NCBI RefSeq assembly: GCF_023065955.2
Contig: NW_026622874.1
Location: 7,918,001-7,982,000, forward strand
Source: Ursus arctos
Lineage: Eukaryota > Chordata > Mammalia > Carnivora > Ursidae
Length of the DNA stretch: 64,000 nt
Direction: 5' to 3'
Part shown: positions 1 through 13,400 of the stretch, in pieces
Layout of the letters: every line of letters begins with the position of its first letter
How positions within the stretch are numbered: the stretch's first letter is position 1
Position numbers and translations under genes: made by a program
The notes under the pieces: generated by a model
What the model was told of the DNA's origin: nothing
Databases searched by the model: none
What the model saw: the letters and a program-made list of their open reading frames with translations, nothing else

Positions 1-1169
1 TCAAAATAAAAAGTCAAAAAGAAAAAGAAACTATTTAACACAAGAACAATAATACAGCCTAGGGTTTATAGCAAATATATAAGGAAAACATATGAGAGCA
101 ATTCCATAAAAACCGGGGCAAGAAAAGTGTAGGTATATTCCATAAGCTCTTACACTACATTTAAAGTGGCCTAATATACCTTGAAAGCAGACTGATGAGT
201 TAGAGATAATACTATAAACCCTGGTGTAACCACTAAAAGAGCAAGGTGAAGAGATATAACTAGCAACCCAACATAGAAGATAAAACAGAAACAGAAAATA
301 TTCCATCCAAAAGAAGGCAGCAAAAGAGGAATAAGGGAATAAAGAACAGATGAGACTAATAGAAAACAAATATAAATGATAAATTTAAATCTAATCATAT
401 GAATAATCACTGTCACAATAGGAGCAAAATACATTCAAGGGCACATGGAACATTTACCAAGATGGACCGTATTCTGGGCCATAAAACATGTCTCAATATA
501 TGTAAAAGGGCTTAACTCATACAAAGTATGTTCTGTGGTCACAAGGAATTAAATTAGAAATCAATAACAGAAAGATGTCTGGAAAAATCTTGAAATATTT
601 GGAAATTAAATAATACACCTCTGAGTAACCCATGGGTCAAAGAAGAAATCAAAAGGAAAATTCAAAAGTGCTTTTAACAAGATGAAAATGAAAATACAAC
701 ATATCAGAGTTTGTGGGAATCTGCTAAAGCAGTTTTTACAGGGAAATTTACAGCACTAGTTGCCTATATTAGAATAGAAGAAAGGTCTCAAATCAGTGAC
801 CTCAGGTCCTACCATACAAAACCAGAAAAAGAAGAATAAATGAAACCAAAGTAAGCAGAACATAGGAAATAATAAAGATCAAAGAGGAAATCAATGAAAC
901 AGAAAACAGAAAAACAACATGAAAAATCAATGAAACTTAAAGATCATTCTTTGAGAATATCAGTATAATTAATAAAATTCTAGCAGACTAATCAGGAAAA
1001 AAGAGAGAAGATACAAATTAGCAGTATCAGGAATAAGAGAAGTAAGTGACATCACTACAGGCCCTACAGATACTAATAAGATAATAAGAAAATATTATGG
1101 ACAGCTTTATGCTTGTAAATTTGACAACTTAGATAAAATGAACAATTGATTGGAAGATGCAAATTACCA

Positions 1170-1364
1170 GGGGCACCTGGGTGGCACAGTCGTTGAGCGT
1201 CTGCCTTTGGCTCAGGGCGTGATCCCAGCATTCTGGGATCGAGCCCCACATCAGGCTCCTCCGCTAGCTCCTGCTTCTTCCTTTCCCACTCCCCCTGCTT
1301 GTGTTCCCTCTCTCACTGGCTGTCTCTGTCAAATAAATAAATAAAATCTTAAAAAAAAAAAAGA
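1170..1364 (+). mobile_element. CAN SINE (bear-type), full length
   Basis: tRNA-Lys-derived head, (AATAAA) tail and poly(A). Flanked by a perfect 16-bp target-site duplication, aagatgcaaattacca, at 1154-1169 and 1365-1380. It is inserted in the L1, so it is younger than the L1. Confidence 0.95.
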
Positions 1365-2762
1365 AAGATGCAAATTACCAAAGCTCACTCTAGAAGAAAT
1401 AACTTGAATAGACCTCTATCTATTAAAAGCATCAAATTTATAGTTAAATCCTTCCCACAAAGAAAGCTCCTGACCCAGATAGCTTTACTGTGAATTCTAC
1501 CAAACATTTAAGGAAAAAGTAATACTAACTACACACAAAGTCTTTCAGAAAATTGAGGAGTGAATACTTCCCAATTCATTCTATGAGATAGCACTTCTCT
1601 GATACCAAAGCCAAAAACATTATTAAGACAAGAAACTACAGACCAGTATCCTCATGAATATGGATACAAAAATTCTAAACAAAATTTTAGTAAACTGAAT
1701 CCAACAATTATTAAAAGTATAATACATTATAACTAAGTATGGTTTATGCCAGGAATGAAGCCTCAGTTTAACATTTGAAAATGAATGTAAGTCATTCTGT
1801 TACAAGTTAATAAGAAACACCATGTGATCATCTCACATGCAGAAAAAGCATTTGATAAAATCCTACACGTTTCATGGTAAAATGACTCAACAAACTAGGA
1901 ATAGAGGGAAACTTCCTCAACCTGATAAATGGCATCTATGAAAAGCCCACAGCCAACACTTACTTAATGGTGAAGGACTAAACAGTTTCCCCGAAGATCA
2001 GGCACAACAAGAGGATTCCCATTCTCATTACTTCTGTTCAACAGTGCACTAAAGACTCTAGCCAGTGCAATCAAGTGAGAAAAAGAAATAAAAGGCATCA
2101 AGATTGGAAAGGAAAATATAAAATCGCCTTTAGTCACAAACAATATGATTATCTAAACAGAGAATGTGATGTAATGTACAAAAAAGCTACTAGAACTAGT
2201 GAGTTTAGTAAGTTTGCAGAACACAAGATCAATATAAGTCAATTTTATATCTGTATGCTAGCAACACAAAATCAGAAACTAAAATTTTTAAAAAATAATA
2301 CTATTCACAACAGAAAAAAAGGAAATTAGGGATAAATATGACAAAAGGTATGCAAATAGGTACACTGAAAACTACAAAACATTGCCGAAGGAAATTAAAG
2401 AAGAGCTTTTTAAAAAGGGGAGAAATATACATTTTTCTTGAGTCAGAAAACTCATTATTGCTAAGCCATCAATTCTTCCCAAATTGTTCTAGAGATTCAA
2501 TGCAATCCCAGTGAAGATCCCAGTGGGATTTTCTGCATAAACTGGCAAGCTGATTTTAAAATTTGTATGAAAATGCAGAGCTTACCATAACCAAAACAAC
2601 TATAAAAAAAAAAAAAAGTTGGAGGACTCATGCTACCTGACTTCAAGATTTATTTAAAGGCTACAGGAATCAAAACATGTGGTTTGGTATAAATAAGCAA
2701 ATAGATGAATGGGACAGAATAGAGAACCCAAAAATATATCCATACATATATGGACATATATG

Positions 2763-2962
2763 GGGCGCCTGGGTGGCTCAGTCGGTTAAGTGTCTGCCTT
2801 CGTCTCAGGTCATGGTCCCGGGGTACTGTGATCAAGCCCCAAGCTGGGGCTCTCTGCTCAGCAGGGAGCCTGCTTCTCCCTCTCCCTCTGCCGCTCTGCC
2901 TACTTGTGCTCTCTTTCTCTCTCTGTCAAATAAATAAACAGAATCTTAAAAAAAAAAAAAAA
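2763..2962 (+). mobile_element. CAN SINE
   Basis: Head gggcgcctgggtggctcagt, pyrimidine-rich body, AAATAAATAAA and poly(A). Inserted into L1 ORF2 sequence. Target duplication not clear. Confidence 0.92.
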
Positions 2963-3800
2963 GTAATCCCTAAAGAGAAAAATTGATAAAGTAGACTTAC
3001 TCGAATTTCAAAATTTAGCTCCTAAGAGAGTGAAGACCACTTGTAAGCTGACAGAAAACCCTTGCAATCTGATAAAGGATTTGTATGCACACTACATAAA
3101 GAACTCTGAAAAATTAATAGCAAGAAAACAACATAACTTTTTAAATGGGCAAAGGATTTGAACAGACACTACAACAAAGAAGATACAAAGAAGCAAACAA
3201 AAAGATGCATCAGGGAAATGCAAACCAAAGCCACAGCGAGATCCCACTACACACCTATCCAAATGGCTAAAATTGAAAAGACTGACCATCCCAAGTGTTG
3301 GGAAGGATATGGAGGAACTGGAACTCCCGCACTATTGTCGGAAACATAAAATGGTGCAACCATTTTGTAACATAGTTGGGCAGCTTTTCGCAAAGTTAAG
3401 CAGAGCATAGGGGACTTTTTAGGACCATGAAACTATTCTGAATGATACTACAATGGTGGACACATGTCATTATACATTTGTCAAAACACACAGAATGAAC
3501 ATTGCATGTCAACTAAACACAAGTAAAAAAATAAATAAATAAGGAAAAAACATAGACTGTACACCAGGAGCGAACCCTAATGTACGCTACAGTTGGGTGA
3601 CAGTGATGCGTCAACGCAGGCTCACACATCGTAACAGATGTGTCATAACGGATGGGCCATCTGGTGCAGGATGGTGATGGTGGGGGGCACTGTGCCTGTG
3701 TGGGGTAAGGGGTGTAGGGGAACTCTCTGTACTTTACACTCAAGTTTGCTGTAAACCTAAAACTGCTCTAAAAACTAAAGACTATTAAAAAAAAAAAAAA

Positions 3801-4195
3801 GGAACAAGGTACTGACCCACGCCACAGTATGAATGAACCTTGAAAACCCCACGCTGAGTGACAGAGGCCAGTCACAAAGGACCACATACCATGTGATGCC
3901 ATGTCCATGAAATGTCCAGAACAGGCAAATACAGAGAAACAGAAAAGTGGATTATTAGTGGGGAAGAGCTACCAGGAGAGACTGGGGGAGGAAATGGGGA
4001 ATGACTATTCACAGGTACACAGTGTCTTTTGGGTTGAGAGTTCTAAACTTAAGAAAATGGTGGTGGCTGATGACTCTGTGAATATACTAAAAACCACGGA
4101 ATTGTACACTTTAAGTGGGCAAATTTTATGGCATGTCTATTAAAGTCTTGATAAATGTTTTAAAAATTAAAAACTTAATAAACGTTTTAAAATTT
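3801..4195 (+). mobile_element. L1M 3' end fragment
   Basis: Matches the familiar L1M 3'UTR ending ('gtgaatatactaaaaaccac', 'gaattgtacactttaa'). It lies directly after the poly(A) of the preceding L1, which suggests that L1 inserted into this older copy or beside it. Confidence 0.65.
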
Positions 4196-4431
4196 TCAAA
4201 AAAATGTTTTTAAAAATTAAAAACTGAGTTGGACTCAGGTCCAACTGAGAGAAGATATGATGCATGTGATCATTTTGGAAGACACATATATGTAAGGAAA
4301 AAGTATATATTCAAAAACAAACACATACATAAATTCATTAAATTTCTTTTACTTGTGATCTCAAGTTGGAGGTAACACAAGGAAAGCAGGAAGTACCTTC
4401 TGTGTGGATATTTTTCTATAGAATATTGGCA

Positions 4432-4637
4432 TGAGGGGTGCCTGGTTGGCTCAGTCAGTAAAGCGTCTGTCTTCAGCTCAGGTCATGATCCCAGGGTCCT
4501 GGGATCGAGTTCTGCATTGGGCTCCCTGCTCAGTGGGGAGCCTGCTTCTCCTTCTCCCTCTGCCTCCACTCTGCCTATGTGTGCTCTCTCTCTCTCTCTG
4601 TCAAATAAATAAATATAATCTTTAAAAAAAAAAAAAA
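4432..4637 (+). mobile_element. CAN SINE
   Basis: Complete element with poly(A), flanked by the 12-bp duplication agaatattggca (4420-4431 and 4638-4649). Confidence 0.93.
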
Positions 4638-4820
4638 AGAATATTGGCACGATTATCTTGCCATGGAATAAAAGGGAGTAAAAGTCATACTGGCTATGAA
4701 AACATCTTCTCTTCAGGATGTATAATGACTCAGAGATAAGTCTGTATCAAACATCTTTTGTTTAAAATATACAATGAATCAAGGGTGAGGGTGTAAGTAT
4801 AATATGAATATCTGATTAGG

Positions 4821-5015
4821 GGGGCGCCTGGGTGGCACAGAGGTTAAGCGTCTGCCTTCAGCTCAGGGCGTGATCCCGGCGTTATGGGATCGAGCCCCAC
4901 ATCAGGCTCCTCCGCTATGAGCCTGCTTCTTCCTCTCCCACTCCCCCTGCTTGTGTTCCCTCTCTCGCTGGCTGTCTCTATCTCTGTCGAATAAATAAAT
5001 AAAATCTTTAAAAAA
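4821..5015 (+). mobile_element. CAN SINE (bear-type), young
   Basis: Complete element with a perfect 20-bp target duplication, aatatgaatatctgattagg (4801-4820 and 5016-5035). Confidence 0.95.
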
Positions 5016-5035
5016 AATATGAATATCTGATTAGG

Positions 5036-5399
5036 AATAAAAAGTTAAGCATACTCCTACCGTATGACCCAGACATTCTACTGCTCGATATACACCCAAG
5101 AGTAACACAGAGTCCCGCACACAAGTGCTCTCGGCAGCTCTAAGAGCCAATCCCAGAAATTATCCAAACAGGCATGAACAGGCACCTAGATATTGTGGTA
5201 CACCCACAACAATATCAATGGAATATTATTCCACAATAAAAAGGAATGAACTGATACATACAATGAGATAGATGAATCTTAAAAAAAAATTATGCTGATA
5301 CAAGACAGACAGAAAAAAAGATAGTACGTGCTATGCGATTGTATTTGCATAAAACTTTAAGAATGGAAACTAGTCCATAGTGACAGAAAGCAGTGCCAG
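5036..5399 (+). mobile_element. L1M 3' fragment
   Basis: Contains the typical L1 3'UTR text around 'ggaatattattccacaataa' and 'atgagatagatgaatctt'. Old and diverged. Confidence 0.6.
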
Positions 5400-5503
5400 A
5401 ATGCAGGGCGGAGCCTGATGCAGGGCTCCATCTCACCCTGAGATCATGACCTGAGCCGAAACCAAGAGCTGATCTCTCAACTGACTGCACCCCCAGGTGC
5501 CCC
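5400..5503 (-). mobile_element. CAN SINE fragment, antisense
   Basis: The reverse complement reads as the tRNA-like 5' half (ggggcacctgggggtgcagt). The body and tail are missing. Confidence 0.8.
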
Positions 5504-8500
5504 GTTAATAAAGCTATTTTTAGCTTTATTTTTAGCTATTTTTAGCTCACCTTCTGAGTCCAGGATCAAGAAAGACCTGGGTCCTAGGCCTGAAACAAGC
5601 CCCAGCATCTCCTGTGCAGGGGAACGCAAGTGAGTTTTTCAGGAGCTTAGGACCAGGGCCTTCAGCAAGCCCCAAATGTGTGCCTTAGGTCATCAGTGCA
5701 GCCTGCCTCTCCCCTTTGCATCCTCACCCCCCTCCTCCCCGCTCACTCCCCATCTTTAAAGAGAAGCTAAGAGACACTGCAGTGTGCTTATGATCCAGCT
5801 CCACCCCACCCCATGGTGAGAACACTCAAAATTCAATAGTTCTAAGAACAATAGCGCAAACAGATCTATTTTATTGTGTACACATGGTCCTAGCAGAGAT
5901 TCATGTTGTGGGATTTTATTCTTTATTAGAGCTATTTGCCCCCATGCGGTAGCCTGCAGATGAGAGCAGGAAAACAGCCGGGCATCACTGAGGGTCCCTG
6001 CATCTGTTCCAATTAAGAAACCCGATCACTGGCATACGTGGGTTTATTCTTCTACTTTACTGGAGACTAGAGGTGCGTCGTCAACAGCAGCTCTGCGAGG
6101 TCATCAGGGTCTCAGCCTTCTGCTGTCTCCCTGGGCATGGGACCTCCATCCTCCAGGTTGCGTGATGTCTGTGATCCGGCCAGCAAGAGCGGGAAGGGGG
6201 AAAGGCAAATGGAGGAGCTCTGATTGTCCCGGAAGGCAACAGGGGTGCTGCCTAGAGCAGGGAGAGGGCAATCAGCAGCAGATCAGGGGCCTGGCTGTTT
6301 GGAGTCAAAAAGACGGTGGACACTGGAACCAGTCCTGGGATAGCACTCATGCTATCTTGTACCCTCGAGGGTGTACCCTAAAAAAGCCAATCACAGGAGC
6401 TAAAAGACGTCCTCGGGGTCTAAAGACCAACAATCGAGTGTGTTTCTACAATTTTCTTCCCCTGAAGAATGGCTGCCAAGGAGTCCGCCGCAGTGCTCTG
6501 GTCCCACCTTCAGGGAGGGCACTCCAAGTACAGAAAGCTCCCTTCCACGTGGATCCAGCCCGGCACTGGGTGACCACTGAGGCTCTGCCCCTGAGCACCC
6601 TGCATGCTCCATAAGGCTACTCAGCACCCAGGGTTTCTGGGCTGCCAGTGTGGAGCTGGGTGCAGGGGTCCAGGCAGGTTAGGAGTGTCTGCTGTCCCCG
6701 AGCACGTGCTCGAAAAGTGGCTGCCCTCAACAAATCATCAAAGCAGGTCCGTCATCATTCGGGGCATAGTGGGAAAGCAGCAGGAAGTCTGTTCAATGGG
6801 GGAAGGCCATGTTGGTAGCAGACAGTAAGAGGCACAGAGAAGAAGGTGCATATTTTCATCAGACCTGGCTCTCCTGCCAGCCGGCCGCAGGTCACACCCG
6901 CCCGCAGCCCTGCTCCCTGAGTCGGAACTCGGGGGGCATTGGCCACACACGCCTGCGAGGCCCCAGGGACCTGAGCGAGGGCTCGGCTCTCCACCTGGAG
7001 CCCCTGCCCTGAGTTCACCCCTGGGGAAGGGGGCAGGCGTTGCAGGAGGGCCCCCATGGGAGCTGCCGCACACTCCAAAACCAGCTTCCATTCAGCAGCG
7101 GGGCCGCCACCGTGAGCAAGGTCAGGGTGAGTCCAGCCACACCATGCTCCCTCCACATGCATGAAGGCACTAAAAGTGCCTGAACAAGGAACGGGGAGGG
7201 GCAGGAGCCCCAGCACGGTACCTCAGCTACAAGTACTAAAGTAACACACCCCTTCTTGTTTAACATAGATTTCAGAGAGAACCAAAAGGTATACAGTAAA
7301 AGTCCCCCTCCTCCCCAGACCCGGCTGCGCTCCCTATACAGTTCCAGTACATCTCTGCATAAATTTTCTGTCCACATGTGTTTGCAAAAGCATGTTACTT
7401 ATAAATAATTTGATTCACAATAACTAACATGTAAAGTACATCTTACATTAAAATTAGAAGTAGGGAAGCTATAGCCACTAAAAAACGATCCAAGCAGAGG
7501 GGATCCCTCCAGCGGCGCAGTTTCCGGGATGGCCAGCAGGTGTCAGAGCCACCAACAGTATTCCCACACTCCCTCGGGGAAGCTTCAGGAACGGCCAAGT
7601 CCGGCTGGAAATGAGATGGGGAGACCCCCACCTGCCATTGTTTGGCCCTTTGGCCCGATATTTCATCTACTACTGGGGTTGGGGCGGGGGGAGTAAGGGG
7701 ACCTGCAAAAAACAAATTCTCAGACCACAGATTCCCATTCAGTTAGGGGAGACTTTGATCCTTGGAGAAGCTGTTGAAACACTGTTGGATTCTCTACGGA
7801 AGCATGAGGAGGGCCTCCCACAGCTGGGCGGCACTTCTGGAAGCTAGGGCCATCTCTGCTCCCCAGATGGAGACCCAAGGAGGGGTGAGCATGGAGGGGC
7901 ACACACAGAGGAGGGCTCCATGTGGCCATCCAGAGCTCCCCTGCCACCCCGCCCCAACCTAACCTCGAGGTCACAGCCTCTCAGGCGCTTCCAGCTGAGC
8001 CCCTCCTGGGCCTGCCTGGCTCTTGTCCGGAGCTGCTGACCTAAGAAGCCCTCGCCATGCTCCAGCTGGTCTGGGGCTCCTCCTGCAGGGGCACCCGGCC
8101 CCACACACCAGCTCAGCGGACAGACGGATAGACACGCCATGAAGGGCTCTGCTCAGCATCCCCCACCAGCCTCGCCCTGTAATTCCCAGATCTACCAGAG
8201 CCAGGCCAGCACAAAGGGGATGTTGAGGCAGATACAACACCGTCAGGGGCCAGGGCGGGGAGCACAGCGACCATGGCTCCGGACAGCAGACCCTTCCCTG
8301 AGAGGCCACAGCTGCAGAGTGTCAAAAGGAAAGGGATCCTCACCACATGTCCCAGCTGCCACACGTCTGGGCTGCTCCCCTAACCACACCCCACTTCTGG
8401 CCGTGGGTCCAGGGAAGGGTTCAGACAGGGTTAAGACCCACTGCACACTGCAGCTTTTCACCGGTGGAACTTTACTACGCGGAACGATGCCAAGCCCGTG

Positions 8501-11500
8501 GCATTCAGCATCCCCCGATAGTTGTGATTTCCATGTGTTCTGACAGGCGGGTGAAGGCGACCTTTCTGTGTGATTTGAATGACCTCATCTGCTGAACTGG
8601 TACAGCCTACACAGGCCCCATGAAGCAACAGTCATTAACTTACTATACACCTTACATGTCATCTCTATCATTTAAAATAATACACCTGTGCTGCCATACA
8701 CATAATAAAAATGCCAATTATCATTAAAACATAGGTGGCCTTCATAGTCAAATATGACCATGCAATTTGATGCTTGATGTTTCAAGCATAGTATACAAGC
8801 CAAATGCTTCCTTTAAAAATAAACAAGGATAAAACGCTGTCTATATTGGGATCCACATTCATTTACCACGACTGGTATAATGACCACAGCTTTGATGTGG
8901 CCCACACTGATCTGGCCATTGAGGGGTTTTCTTCCATTACCCTATTATATATGATACAAGAGGTATGGAACTAGAAGAATCTCTCATAATGCTAGCCAGA
9001 CTACTCCCCTGATCATTTCAAAGGGAATACTCTCTCTGAGGAGGGGCAGATGGAGTCAAGAGAAGGGGCTTTCAAGCACCACCCTAATCTGCTCAGGGTT
9101 TGTCTACCTCAAGGAAGCCAGGTTAATGATGGGGCCTCCCCTCCAGGCACTGTGTAATGTGGTGACTCCTGGATAATCTTGGACCCACTGGATACCTAGT
9201 AAGTCAAAGAGCCTCCCAAGCCCCTGAAGAGTCTAGCTGTTCCTCACCAGTTCTACTTCCTCAGGCCGCTCACGTGACAAGGCTACACTAGGCCAAGACA
9301 GACTCCACTGGTCAAGGTCTATCTCGAGATCCCCAAGCTTCCAAGTCTCTGGAAAAAAAAAACGCAAATGGGGTCTTGGGGATGGGAAGGGACGGGGTTC
9401 AGGCCTCCACCTGCCTCGCTGAATCAAATTCCTGCTTGCCACACACCCCCTCCAGTTCAATCATGCTTTGGGGGGTGAGTCAGAGAGGAGGTGGGCGGTT
9501 GTGCCTGGTTTTCGCAGGTGTCTGGTCCCCTAATGACCATGACTCCTCCCTCGATTTAATCCTTCCCGGACAGAGACTCCACCTCTAAGCCTTGCACTCA
9601 GCCAGGCGAAAGCCCTGATTCAGAGCCCCGTCTCCTCAGCAGTACCCAAGGTTGTTTCCCCTCCATAAAGCAGGTAAGGCAATCATCCATGTGGACACAC
9701 AAAAACAGAGGACTTCCTGAATCACACCTGAGTTTGGGTGCAGAGTTTGGGTGCAGAGTAAGGCCAAGCTACAAGCTTGGAGGTCACTGACCATAATTAT
9801 GCCTCCCGAAAGGGCGGCCTTCCTTACCTCTAGCCAAGCAGCTTCTGAGGCCATGACAAATAGCCATGCCCATCGAAACCCCGGAGGAAGCATTCCTCAG
9901 CCGGTCTCCCAGCCCAAGCGTCAGGGACAGGCAACAGGAGAGTAAACAGATGAAACCAACAGAAGCAAGAGAGAACGGGTTCTCCTGCTCTCTAGATGGC
10001 TCATGACATTTCAGTTATGTGCAGCACAATATCGCTGAATTATTTTTAACCTTTATGGAGCCTCCTGGCTTCGCAAAAGAAATATTAGTTGGTGGAGTTG
10101 AAGGACGGCTGGAAGCAGAGACCAGAAAGAAGTTCACGGGCAGGGATGAGCCTGGCGGCAGCACCGTCTCTACAACTGCACAGGTAAAACCCGGCACCTT
10201 TTGTCCAGGAAACCACGAGTGTGGTACGTTTGGGGTGTTGCTTATTTGCAATTTATGTCTCCAAATAAGAAGTGTATGTCCTTGAGGCAAGTCAGCGTCC
10301 TGTCAGCAAATGGCAGAGGAGCCCTGAGCTCCGACTTCCCCAGTAGCTCTGCTGCATGACGGCCCATGGGACCGATCGAGGTACTCCTCCCCCAAGGCAG
10401 TGCGAAGAGTTCCCAAAGCACTATCTTTTGGACACCTGGACTCAGGATCTAAACAAACTGATCTTCCTTTTAGTAGCTTCCTTTTAGGTGCAGGGAGAGG
10501 AGAGTCCCATCCTCTCTGTGTTCCACTTTCTCTATGAAAGTCTCCTTTCAAAACCTGTCAAAGGTATACCACAACCCCCCAGTGAAAAGACATACCCAAA
10601 GCTCTTCTGATGATGATGGTATTGAGAGTTGCAACTTCCAATGCCTACAGGTGCCAAACAGGTCTGTTTCATAAATCACCTTGAACTGTATTCTTCTGGC
10701 CCCAAAACAATTTACTTTTTAAAAAACCCATTCGTCTTGAAACACAGCCTACATTTAACAGAGACATAGATATGAGAGACAGTTCACTTTCTTCTTACTT
10801 CTACTGTCAGAAATACGACAGCACAAGTTTGACCCGAAATGGCCATTGGCCATCAGCCTCGATGTTGGGGGGGACACAGAGAGCAGTGGGGACCGTGCTG
10901 AACTAGAGCGCATGTCACCTGCATGAAGGCAGAAGCCACCGTTAACGCCAACATGGGCTCAGTGCTTTCCGAAGAAACCAGAAATCCAGATTCTCAGGTG
11001 TAATCTCCCAGTGTTTAAACATGAACTATTAGCTTTAAAAAAAAAAAAAAGGAACAATCTCAGGACACCAGTTTGCTACCTCTCCTTCAACGACTAAGGG
11101 GAGTCACTGGGAACAGAAGAACTGGCCTGGAAGCCAGGAATGCAAGGCTGTTAGACCTCGCCCTGACACCTGGGCAAAACACCTGGCCGTCGCGGGTCTC
11201 TGTCACTTTGTCCGAAAAGTTTAGATGCCCAAATTCCTTTTGATACTAAATTATTATACTGTATAGTTATGTAAATTTTCAAACTGGTCCATTCCCACAA
11301 GAATAACCGGGAACATAATTAAAAGAGAAAACAAACACAAAAATAGATCACTGGACCACAGCAGGGTCTATTACACTGTCTAGACATGGCCCTGGTGGGG
11401 CCAAGCCCCTGGGTTAATAGAGTCACGGGAACGTGAGCCCTTGCATTGCGTTCCACCTCCTCTCTGAGAGCCACCTGCCCACTGGGGAATAGAAAGTGTG

Positions 11501-12320
11501 GCTGTCCTCCCATGGCTTTGCTGGGGAGCACCTCTCTATGAGGCAGCTAGCGTGTGTGTCCTGCACCTAAACTCAGGGTTTCCGGGGGACTTTTGGAGTC
11601 AGCAAGCAAAGCTGACCAATGGGCTGTCGGGAGCTCCGACTCCCACGTCCCGAGGTCATGCTCAGCCTTCCTGTGATGGGACATGTACTTGCCACCCCCG
11701 GGGGCCGTCTGCACGACCCAGCCGTACTCCGAGCAGCCCTGGTTACTGAGCCCTCGGCCCGGCCCTGCATGTGCCTGAGTGGACGGCTCATCCGGCGCCA
11801 AAGCACACAGAGTCTCACACGAGGCACCTTTTCTTCAGGGCGCACGGGAAGGGAGTAAGAAAAGAGTAAGCTGGGCAACGATGAGAGGGGTAAACTAAGG
11901 GCCTTCCCAAAGGTTAAAAAGAGGCAAATTTTAGTCCAAGTAAGAGTATTCACATTCTTGCGGTTATATGAAGTGTGTGTGCCTTGGGCAAAACGAAGGC
12001 CCCAAGAAGAAGAGAAATTAAAACCTCGCAGCTCCTACACATGGGTCATCCTGACGTTACAGACAGACCCACAAGCAGGCGGGCCCCAGGTGACGTGGCG
12101 GGGGGGGGATTCGGCACCGACCTTCGTAAGCGCCTCTGTGCATCAGCTGTGAACAACCGGGCCCTTCATTCTGCCACTGGCAGCTGCCAGCAAGTACCCA
12201 GTATGTTTCAGAGAAGGAATTACCTTTGACTCCAAAACCGGCCATGACCTTTCTCTCTACTTGTCTCTTAGAGGCATTTTCTCCGCCGCGCCCTGTGACC
12301 GCCCTGGCGTCAGGTCACCA
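5504..12320. other. Intergenic DNA, no gene seen
   Basis: 6.8 kb of mixed composition. 6150-8550 is GC-richer with scattered CpG and many short overlapping open frames on both strands, none with a recognisable domain. A weak MIR-like stretch lies near 11120-11230. Nothing supports a protein-coding gene; a non-coding transcript cannot be excluded. Confidence 0.6.
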
Positions 12321-12329
12321 GTGCTTGCT

Positions 12330-12710
12330 CTAAGTCGCTTGTTGTTAGCCTGAGGCCTTTGTATTATCTGTTCCCTCTGCCTGCAATGCTCTTTACCCTG
12401 ATCTTCGCAGGGGTGGTTGGCTGAACTCTCAGCCTCCAGGGCGCCCCTCAAAGAGGCCCTCTCTGGCCCTCTGAGTATTTACCCACACACGGTGTGTCTC
12501 GTGACCCTGCTCTGCTCCTCTGCCTTGCGCTTCACACCACCTGATTTATTTCTGTTTGTTTCTGTCTCCCTTGCCTGCCTTCTCTCACTAGGATATGAGC
12601 TCCGTGGAAATGAGCATTTTCTGTTTTGTCATGGAGCATTTCCAGCAGCTAGAACAGTGCCTTGCATACAAGTGCTCGGGGAGTATTAGTCGAAGGAACG
12701 AATAGATGGC
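12330..12710 (+). mobile_element. L2 LINE 3' end
   Basis: The + strand follows the L2 3' consensus: 'tgcctgcaatgctcttta', 'ctaggatatgagctcc', 'agaacagtgccttgcatac', ending in a 'gaacgaat' short repeat. Ancient mammalian repeat. Confidence 0.75.
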
Positions 12711-12759
12711 TGGATGAAGGGAAGAAGGCCTTGAGCAGACAGACAGCTACGAGGTGCCT

Positions 12760-13400
12760 GTGGTGCGCTGGACATGTGGTGAGGAATAAACCCGCACGGA
12801 CTCGAGTCTAGCAGGGAAGGCAGACATTTATCCCATGCTTCTGGAACTGCATTGAGCTGTCCGCTCAAGACGACTGTAAGAACAATCTCTAAGGAAAGTG
12901 AAGGGCTAGCCAGATGGGCAAAGAAGAGAAGAGGGGTGCCGGGGAAGGCACCCCATGGGAGGACAACACAACGAGGCACCACGTATGGAAGCAGACCATG
13001 GGCTCCGGGAGCCCCCGGCGCAGGCAGGAGGGAGACAGGGCCTGGAAAGAGAGGCAGAGGCCAGTTCGTAAGGAGCTGCCTAGATCTATCTCTGCACGTT
13101 GGATTTCAGCCCTCGGAGCAGTGGGAGCCATCCACGTATTTTTAAGGAGGGACGTGACATGATGGCTTTCTGTTTACAAAGATAATTGTGGTGGCAGCAA
13201 AGGCAACTAAGACAGAAAAGAGCAAAACATGCAGGAGGTTATCGTCCAATCCAGGTGAAAACACATCCGGGATCGCAACTCCCAGCAGCAACAGAGAAGG
13301 AAAAGAGGAGACAGATGGAAAGCTGTTAAAAGGGTAGAATCAACGGAGCTTCATGACACACGAGATGTGGGAGGGGAGAGAAAGGACGAGGTTAAAGCAA
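12760..13400 (-). mobile_element. L2-like relic, antisense
   Basis: Phrases such as 'gacgtgacatgatggcttt', 'gtggtggcagcaaaggc' and 'caatccaggtgaaa' resemble the complement of L2 internal sequence. Highly diverged. Confidence 0.4.

Larger units (their letters stand above)
1..3800 (+). mobile_element. Old LINE-1 (L1M-type), ORF2 and 3' end, 5' part outside window
   Basis: The + strand carries decayed L1 ORF2 sequence. The reverse-transcriptase region (about 1600-2150) and the C-terminal part (about 2450-3400) are recognisable, followed by a 3'UTR of L1M type ending in poly(A) near 3787-3800. Stops and frameshifts are frequent, so it is a dead copy. Two CAN SINEs have inserted into it (1170-1364 and about 2763-2962). 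Confidence 0.75.

Noticed and set aside
1150..1344. Recurrent frames of 60-80 codons at 1150, 2677, 4431, 17918, 22110, 45516 and 56378
   Set aside because: All are translations of CAN SINE sequence in + or - orientation.
6162..6614. Open frame of 150 codons on the + strand in the intergenic block
   Set aside because: No conserved domain or plausible splice partners seen, and overlapping frames on the other strand are just as long.
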